Origin: AP-15 sp963702685
Lineage (GTDB): Bacteria; Pseudomonadota; Alphaproteobacteria; ATCC43930; CGMCC-115725
Direction: 5' to 3'
DNA length: 64,000 nt
Assembly (NCBI GenBank): GCA_963702685.1
Contig: CAVPDQ010000027.1
Span: 62,001-126,000, forward strand
Position 1 is the stretch's first letter. Each line of letters starts with the position of its first letter. The position numbers and the translations under genes were made by a program. The notes under the pieces are model-generated. The model was not told where the DNA came from. It saw nothing but the letters and a program-made list of their open reading frames with translations, and did not search any database. Positions 59,205-64,000 of the stretch are shown here, piece after piece.

Positions 59205-60532
59205 TGGCTGCCGATGACGGTGAGATCGGCGAGGCGGGCTTGGCCGATCAACCGCACCTCGACCAGCGTCTCGGCCGGGACCCTTTCAACGTGCCGGTCG
59301 ATGGTGATGAACCCGTCGGCCTGGCTAAAGGTCGTAACCGCCCCGGACCCTTTGGCGGTCGGATAGGCGGCGAGCGCATCGCCATCGCCGGTGCGCGCGA
59401 GCGACACCATCAGATATTCGGTCCGGCCGCGCTCCGAAGCAATGCGCAACGGCAAGGTCGCCAGCCGCCGCTCCGACTTTTCGGCCGGCAGCCCGGCAAA
59501 CGCGCGGATTACCGGGGCAACGAATTCGTGAAATGTGAAGATGGCAGAGGTCGGAAAGCCCGGCAAAATGATGATCGGCTTGCCGCCGGTCACCGCCAGG
59601 CACAGCGGTTTGCCGGGCTTCAGGGCCACGCCGTGCACGACAACGCCAGGGTCGCGGAACTGCGCGATCGCACGATAGCAAAGATCGCCCGCCCCTTTCG
59701 AGGTGCCACCCGACAGGACCACCATGTCGCAATGTGCGAGGCCCTCCTCGACGAGCCGGCGGAGCACGGCTTCGTCATCGGCGCCGATGCCGAGCGGATC
59801 GGGAATGCCACCCGCCTCCTCGACCGCGGCGGCGAGGATCGCAGCATTCGAATCATAAACGGCACCGGGTCGGATCGGAGCACCGGGGGCGATGATCTCG
59901 TCGCCGGTCGACAGGATGGCAACACGCGGTCGCCGCCAGACCTCGACCGCAGCGCAGCCCACCGCCGCGAGCATGCCGATCTCGCGGGAAGTCAGCACCT
60001 GTCCGATGCGCAATACCGTCTCGCCGCGTGCCATGTCGCTGCCGGCAAAGGAGATGAATTGGCCTGCCGCCGCCGGCCGGCGGATTTCGATGGACGGCTT
60101 GCCGTCGGCCTCGATCGCGTCGGTGTGCTCGATCATGACGATCGCGTCGGCGCCACGCGGCACCATCCCTCCGGTCGCGATCAGGCTCGCCGTGCCGGGC
60201 ATGACCGGCAGCACCGGCTCCTTGCCCGGCGTTAGGACTTCCGGAAGCAAAAGCAAACGACGCGGCGCTCGCTCGCTCGCCTCGGCGGTATCGTCGGCGC
60301 GCACCGCAAATCCGTCGACATTGGCCCGGTCGAAACCGGGGACGTCGATATCGGCAACGACCGGGCGCGCGACGACACGGCCCAGCGCCTGCGCCAGAAC
60401 CACCATTTCCGTGCCCAGGGGCCGAAGATCGAGGTGGCGGCGAAAGCGCTCGATCGCCGTGTCGCGATCGACGACATCGAGAAACTGCTCCTGCCGCGCA
60501 AGGATGTGCAGGGCCGCCGGGGTATCGTTCAT
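59072..60532 (-). CDS. moeA: MoeA family molybdopterin molybdenumtransferase, C-terminus frameshifted
   Basis: Inserts molybdate into adenylated molybdopterin. Visible blocks are DVPGFDRANVDGFAVRA, ILSTGDEIIAPG, VLSGGTSKGAGD and GFPTSAIFTFHEF, the conserved MoeA domain III/IV elements. The true product likely continues into the PBP-like domain; in the present sequence the frame leaves the conserved path after LLIGRLYAGG (59161) and ends in 28 unconserved residues. It overlaps the upstream second moeA by 4 bases. Full joined length would be near 650 residues, as for known MoeA-PBP fusions. Confidence 0.9.
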   Translation of the reverse strand: MNDTPAALHILARQEQFLDVVDRDTAIERFRRHLDLRPLGTEMVVLAQALGRVVARPVVADIDVPGFDRANVDGFAVRADDTAEASERAPRRLLLLPEVLTPGKEPVLPVMPGTASLIATGGMVPRGADAIVMIEHTDAIEADGKPSIEIRRPAAAGQFISFAGSDMARGETVLRIGQVLTSREIGMLAAVGCAAVEVWRRPRVAILSTGDEIIAPGAPIRPGAVYDSNAAILAAAVEEAGGIPDPLGIGADDEAVLRRLVEEGLAHCDMVVLSGGTSKGAGDLCYRAIAQFRDPGVVVHGVALKPGKPLCLAVTGGKPIIILPGFPTSAIFTFHEFVAPVIRAFAGLPAEKSERRLATLPLRIASERGRTEYLMVSLARTGDGDALAAYPTAKGSGAVTTFSQADGFITIDRHVERVPAETLVEVRLIGQARLADLTVIGSHCVGLDLLIGRLYAGGSRSRRSMSAAWAVSQPPSAASATSHRCI

Positions 60533-61677
60533 GCTGGCACCTCTGGCGATGCTCCAATGTCATCATAAAGATAAACGTCGACGACGCTGCCCGCCGGATG
60601 GCCTTCGCCCGTCTCGGAAACAATGACAAAACCATTGGCCTCGACGGCTGCCTTCAGCCCGGTTTCGGCGAAGGAAGCGGCCGGCTCGACCGCCCCATCG
60701 GGCCGGTATCGCACTGCGCAAATCTCGGTCAAACCGACCGCCGACACGATCTTGCGCACCGTCGTCATCGGGCGGCGGCGAAACGGCAGCCGCGGATCCC
60801 GCCCGGCCATGCGGCGGATCGCCCGCCCTGCGAACATCTCGTAGGTCCACAGACACGCCGCCGGCTCTCCCGGCAGCAGCATCGCCAAGGTCCCACCGGC
60901 GGTGCGCCCAATTCCGGCGGTCTCGCCCGGGCGCAGCGCCACGCCGTGGATCGCGAGCTCGCCCGAGGCAGCCAATGCGGTCGCGCTCTTGTCCGCGGCG
61001 CCCGGTCCGGTGCCGCCGATGACCAAAACAATATCGGCGCCGGCGGCGAATGCATCGGCGAGACCCGCCGTTTCCGGCGTGCCGCCATCACGCTCGACGG
61101 CGGCGCGGATCATTGGTCCGTCGCTGTCCTCGACGGCGCCTGGCATCACCGATCCGGCGATCACGATCCGCACCCGCGGGCGCCGAACCACCAGGAGGCG
61201 GGTCAGGCGTGCACAGGCGAGCAGCCCGAGCTGGCGCGGGCCGAGCCGCGTGCTGCCTGTAAGCAATATGGTGCCGGCTCCGGCGATGGCGCCGCGGCGA
61301 TGAACATTGTCGCCAGCCGCCACGGCCTCGACCATTGCAACGCCGGCATCCTGCTGGGGCTCGGCGTGATCGAGCGGCACGACGGCGTCCGTCCCTTCGG
61401 GCAAGGCGCCACCAGCGGCGACAAGGCATGCCGCCAAGACGATCGGGTGATAGGCACCAGCGCCCAGCGTTTCCCGCGCGCGCACGGCAAACCCGTCGAG
61501 CGCTGCGCAATCCGCGGCAGGGATCGGGTAGGCGGCGCAGATATCCTCCGCCAGAACCCGCCCCGATGCCTCCGACACCGGAACTGCTTCCGCAGCCAGC
61601 CGGCCATTTGCCGCGTCGATCCAGGCAATTGCCCGTTCGACCGAGCTAGGATTGGATCGAGGCTCTATCACCGCCAT
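60529..61677 (-). CDS. MoeA-like protein lacking the STGDE motif
   Basis: A second MoeA-family protein of 382 residues. It keeps the early block DCAALDGFAVRA and the glycine-rich block VIGGTGPGAADKSA. The position of the usual STGDE motif, which supplies a catalytic acidic residue, reads IAGSVMPGAVEDSDG. Paired moeA genes of this kind, one shorter and one fused to a PBP-like domain, occur in proteobacteria. It may be a partner subunit rather than an independent transferase. The start ATG at 61677 is divergent from a beta-propeller gene 32 bases away. Confidence 0.85.
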   Translation of the reverse strand: MAVIEPRSNPSSVERAIAWIDAANGRLAAEAVPVSEASGRVLAEDICAAYPIPAADCAALDGFAVRARETLGAGAYHPIVLAACLVAAGGALPEGTDAVVPLDHAEPQQDAGVAMVEAVAAGDNVHRRGAIAGAGTILLTGSTRLGPRQLGLLACARLTRLLVVRRPRVRIVIAGSVMPGAVEDSDGPMIRAAVERDGGTPETAGLADAFAAGADIVLVIGGTGPGAADKSATALAASGELAIHGVALRPGETAGIGRTAGGTLAMLLPGEPAACLWTYEMFAGRAIRRMAGRDPRLPFRRRPMTTVRKIVSAVGLTEICAVRYRPDGAVEPAASFAETGLKAAVEANGFVIVSETGEGHPAGSVVDVYLYDDIGASPEVPA

Positions 61678-61709
61678 GGCAAGGCGTATTCTAGCCTATG
61701 AGGCCGTAA

Positions 61710-62660
61710 ATGCAGTCGGAGATGGGCGCATTGCCGCGGAACCCCGGCCATATTTGGCGCCGGCTTGCAACCATTGCCTTGATTATAGCTTCCGCTCTTG
61801 CCGTTGCCGGGTATCGCATCGACAAGGTGCACCATGCCGTCCTCGGAACGAGGCCAGACTATGGCCCCTCTGCAATCAGCCCAGTGCCGAACCTGGCGGC
61901 GATCGACCGGCTGATCTGGGTGCCGGGATTGGAGAAAGGCTGGGTTCCGCAGGGTTTGACGATTGCGGCCGGCGATCTTTTCGTGTCGGCGTATCGGCGC
62001 CGGCGATTTGCCCAAAGCCGGGGGCCATGCCGCGTGTTCCGCATCGACCCGGCGACCGGCCGCGAATTGGCTCGGATCGATGTCCCGGCACCCTGCGGCC
62101 ACGCCGGCGGTCTCGCCTATGCCGGCGGCAAGACGCTTTACCTCGCCGATACGCACACGCTGTTCGCGGTCGACTGGGCTGCGGCAGCGCCGAAATTTCG
62201 CGTCATTCCACTTGGCCCCGGCGTCAAAGGAGCTCTCGCCGCCTCGGGGCAAGGCGAAATCGGGCTGGGTGCCTACGAAGAAGGCCGGCCGGGCAGGATC
62301 CTGAAATATCGCACCACCGTCCTCGATGCCATCGAGGACGGGGCGGTGCTGCGCGCCGATATGGCATCGGCGGAGCTGGCGATCCCGAGCTTTGCGCAGG
62401 GTGCGGCCGTCGATCCATCGGGCAGGCTGTGGATCTCCCGCAGCGAGATCGCCTGGGGCTGCCTCGACCGCCTCGATCCGCGTACCGGTCGATTGGAGAG
62501 GCGCTACCCGATTGCCGGCGGTATCGAGGGTATTGCCTTCGACCAGACCGGCCATCTTTGGGGCGTCTCGGAGGCCGGAGGCCGCCATATCCCGCTGCGT
62601 TACCCGTTCTTCCCGGTCATCTTCCGGATCGATCCCGCCCAACTCCGCTTCGGCGATTAA
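61710..62660 (+). CDS. Exported or membrane-anchored beta-propeller protein
   Basis: A 316-residue protein with one N-terminal hydrophobic segment (about residues 18-38, LATIALIIASALAVAGY) that anchors or exports it. The remainder shows repeated propeller-like motifs (GGLAYAGGKTLYLADTHTLF, AAVDPSGRLWISRSE, GIAFDQTGHLWGVSEAGG). No specific family can be named. The ATG is at 61710. It is divergent from the moeA pair. A role in binding or signalling outside the cytoplasm is plausible only. Confidence 0.72.
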   Translation: MQSEMGALPRNPGHIWRRLATIALIIASALAVAGYRIDKVHHAVLGTRPDYGPSAISPVPNLAAIDRLIWVPGLEKGWVPQGLTIAAGDLFVSAYRRRRFAQSRGPCRVFRIDPATGRELARIDVPAPCGHAGGLAYAGGKTLYLADTHTLFAVDWAAAAPKFRVIPLGPGVKGALAASGQGEIGLGAYEEGRPGRILKYRTTVLDAIEDGAVLRADMASAELAIPSFAQGAAVDPSGRLWISRSEIAWGCLDRLDPRTGRLERRYPIAGGIEGIAFDQTGHLWGVSEAGGRHIPLRYPFFPVIFRIDPAQLRFGD

Positions 62661-62755
62661 TCGACGCGAGCGTGAGCCGGTTCACATGCCAGCCGCGCGG
62701 CAAACCCCAGCTTACCCGCACCGGGCGCGCTCGCGCCCGAGAAGGAGGCATCGAG

Positions 62756-63097
62756 ATGGCAGCTTCGTCGCCTGAGCTAAACCCGCAACCGCTCCCGCCG
62801 CGGTCCGACGCATGGGACGAGATATCGACTTGCCCGCCGTGGTGGCCGCAGCTGCTCTGGCAGCTGCACTTTCCTGTGGTCAAACATCCGGGCGGCGGCC
62901 CCGGGCCGATCAACTACCCGCCCGTCATCGAGGACATCATGGCGAACCTCCACGTTCACACGATGTCCTATCTGATGCTGGATCAGAATGCAGCGCAGCA
63001 GCTGCGCCACAGCGCCGAGCAGCAACTCGTCAAATCGGTCGGCAGCCTGACGAAGCTCCATGACCAAGCGGTCAAGCGAGCCGCAGTGGCGACATAG
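62756..63097 (+). CDS. Small protein with LNPQPLPPR motif
   Basis: A 113-residue protein beginning MAASSPELNPQPLPPRSDAW. The LNPQPLPPR motif near the N-terminus recurs in short uncharacterised proteins of soil bacteria. The centre is aromatic (CPPWWPQLLWQLHFP), the end is a charged helix (AEQQLVKSVGSLTKLHDQAVK). GGAGG lies 8 bases before the ATG at 62756. No signal peptide or clear membrane helix. The function is unknown. A strong hairpin follows 10 bases after the stop. Confidence 0.72.
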   Translation: MAASSPELNPQPLPPRSDAWDEISTCPPWWPQLLWQLHFPVVKHPGGGPGPINYPPVIEDIMANLHVHTMSYLMLDQNAAQQLRHSAEQQLVKSVGSLTKLHDQAVKRAAVAT

Positions 63098-63107
63098 CAA
63101 GGCGTTC

Positions 63108-63139
63108 CCTCGTCGGGCGAGAATTATCGCCCGGCGAGG
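63108..63139. terminator. Hairpin between convergent genes
   Basis: Arms 63108-63120 and 63127-63139 pair over 13 bases with one G-T, loop GAATTA, between the LNPQPLPPR gene (plus) and grxD (minus), where a shared terminator is expected. There is only a short T run on the plus side (CTTT at 63142-63145) and none on the minus, so it is a weak intrinsic terminator at best. Confidence 0.5.
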
Positions 63140-63158
63140 CGCTTTGGGCGGCTCAGGA

Positions 63159-63491
63159 TCAGGCGCGAACCGGAACGCCGTTCTGCTCGAGCACCTGCTG
63201 CAATTCGCCCGTCTCGAACATCTCGCGAATGATGTCGCAGCCGCCGACGAACTCTCCCTTGACGTAAAGCTGCGGGACCGTCGGCCAGCTCGAATATTCC
63301 TTGATCCCCTGACGGATCTGCGGGTCGGCAAGGACGTCGATGCCTTTGAACTTGACGCCCAAATGGCTGAGAATCTGCACCACCGCTGCGGAAAAGCCGC
63401 ATTGCGGAAAGACCGGTGTGCCTTTCATGTAGAGCACCACCGGCGTGTCCGCGACTTCTCGGCGGATGCGTTCTTGAACCGTGCTATCCAT
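63159..63491 (-). CDS. grxD: Monothiol glutaredoxin Grx4 family
   Basis: CGFS-type glutaredoxin that carries and delivers [2Fe-2S] clusters, working with BolA. The 110-residue product contains the CGFS active site in FPQCGFSAAVV (about residue 31), the glutathione-binding block SWPTVPQLYVKGEFVGG and a terminal helix. The ATG at 63489-63491 is the standard start (MDSTVQERI). It follows bolA by 28 bases on the same strand, the conserved bolA-grxD pair of alphaproteobacteria. Confidence 0.95.
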   Translation of the reverse strand: MDSTVQERIRREVADTPVVLYMKGTPVFPQCGFSAAVVQILSHLGVKFKGIDVLADPQIRQGIKEYSSWPTVPQLYVKGEFVGGCDIIREMFETGELQQVLEQNGVPVRA

Positions 63492-63519
63492 GATCTTTGT
63501 CCTCGGTTTCGGGTAAGCC

Positions 63520-63756
63520 TCAGTCCTCGGGCGCGCCCGTTTGCAAGGCGAGCGCGTGCAATTCGTTGCCCATCCGGCCGCGCAGCGCCTGGTAGACCAT
63601 CTGGTGCTGCTGGACGCGGGTTTTGCCGCGAAACGCGCCGGAGACGACATGGGCGGCATAATGGTCGCCGTCGCCGCGCAAATCCTCGATCGAGACCTGC
63701 GCGTCGGGCAGGCTTTCCTTGATCAGCCGCTCGATCGTCGCCGCGTCCATCGCCAT
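63520..63756 (-). CDS. bolA: BolA family protein
   Basis: A 78-residue BolA-type protein, partner of CGFS glutaredoxins in iron-sulfur cluster handling. It has GDGDHYAAHVVSGAFRGKTRV, then QHQMVYQALRGRMGNELHALAL, which is the class II BolA pattern with the conserved His. The start ATG at 63756 lies 16 bases after the purL stop on the same strand, fitting the common purL-bolA-grxD order. Confidence 0.94.
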   Translation of the reverse strand: MAMDAATIERLIKESLPDAQVSIEDLRGDGDHYAAHVVSGAFRGKTRVQQHQMVYQALRGRMGNELHALALQTGAPED

Positions 63757-63772
63757 CGTCCGATCCCCTCGC

Positions 63773-64000
63773 TCACGCTTGGGCCATATAGCCCGGCAGC
63801 CAAGCCTCGTTCACGGCCTTTAGTGCTGCAATCGATATGGCACCAGCACCAGGGAGTGTCAATTCGACCCCGCCCACCCTGCCGACGACACGAGCCGGGA
63901 CGCCCGCGGCCCGCGCCGCGGCCAGCACCGGACCGGGTTCCGGCACCTCGACCAGATAGCGCGCCTGATCTTCGCCAAAGAGCCAGGCATGGGACATCAT
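63773..64000 (-). CDS. purL: Phosphoribosylformylglycinamidine synthase subunit II, 3' end only
   Basis: C-terminal 75 residues of PurL, the purine biosynthesis enzyme that makes FGAM. The visible part includes AWLFGEDQARYLVEV, a conserved PurL C-terminal block, and ends VNEAWLPGYMAQA. The frame continues past the end of the window, so the first methionine shown in this stretch is internal. The stop is at 63773-63775. Confidence rests on this block and on the purL-bolA-grxD neighbourhood. Confidence 0.85.
   Translation of the reverse strand: MMSHAWLFGEDQARYLVEVPEPGPVLAAARAAGVPARVVGRVGGVELTLPGAGAISIAALKAVNEAWLPGYMAQA

Noticed and set aside
1..64000. CRISPR arrays, tRNA or rRNA genes, insertion sequences or prophage
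   Set aside because: No regularly spaced repeats, cloverleaf-like tRNA sequences, transposase or phage motifs were recognised; a tRNAscan or Infernal run would settle the RNA genes.

Overview
This is a continuous stretch of a high-GC alphaproteobacterial chromosome. The evidence is gene order and architecture: dusB-ntrB-ntrC-ntrY-ntrX followed by hfq-hflX, a fused ispDF, the mreBCD-mrdA-rodA block, the purL-bolA-grxD string, and small alphaproteobacterial families such as DUF4169. Coding density is very high, many genes overlap by 4 bases, and long antisense shadow frames are everywhere, as expected at this base composition. I recognised no tRNA, rRNA, IS element, prophage or CRISPR array. 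The lineage below class level cannot be fixed by eye; a Rhodospirillales-like soil or water organism is plausible.

Layout. 1-3247: ppk (5' cut by the window) and ppx, the polyphosphate pair. 3244-13367 (minus): dusB, ntrBC, ntrYX, two small inserted genes, then hfq and hflX, i.e. nitrogen sensing plus RNA chaperone. 13466-18402 (plus): ispDF, pgpA, cinA C-terminal type, a nitrilase-like protein, a MOSC protein, an MFS exporter. 18409-22390 (minus): an HcnABC-like FAD/2Fe-2S/FAD dehydrogenase operon ending in a beta-propeller lactonase-like gene. 22651-24128 (plus): TerB-DnaJ protein and an AmpD-like amidase. 24752-30336 (plus): urtABCDE urea transporter. 30348-32274: an orphan OmpR-type regulator, an ECF sigma factor, a candidate small RNA and a DUF4169 microprotein. 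32601-41374 (plus): rod-shape genes, then a hypothetical protein, YcjX and YcjF. 41463-47628 (plus): a Liv-type ABC transporter with a LivM-LivG fusion and a coupled M20 peptidase. 47620-48948: purB. 49076-57282: an accessory catabolic-looking region (phosphorylase-fold protein, DOPA-dioxygenase family, CmcJ family, two sugar-type permeases, LLM flavin oxidoreductase, alpha/beta hydrolase, amidase). 57374-62660: envelope proteins and two MoeA genes. 62756-64000: a small LNPQPLPPR protein, grxD, bolA and the 3' end of purL.

The best-supported theme is nitrogen acquisition. The NtrBC/NtrYX sensors lie in the same window as two branched-chain-type ABC importers (urea and Liv). Each importer has a sigma-54-like -24/-12 sequence just upstream (24682-24696 and 41408-41422). 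A second theme is envelope growth (mre/mrd/rod, amidase, CHAP protein).

The most interesting unexplained items are: a structured intergenic RNA candidate with an ECF-type promoter and an intrinsic terminator beside the ECF sigma gene (31946-32096); three genes (urtB, an amidase, a moeA-PBP fusion) whose two halves lie in different frames, one of them at a G6 run; an apparent CTG start for hflX overlapping the hfq stop; and a 240-base low-GC patch over the active-site region of ppk. The three frame breaks may be assembly indels, and that should be checked before any biology is built on them.
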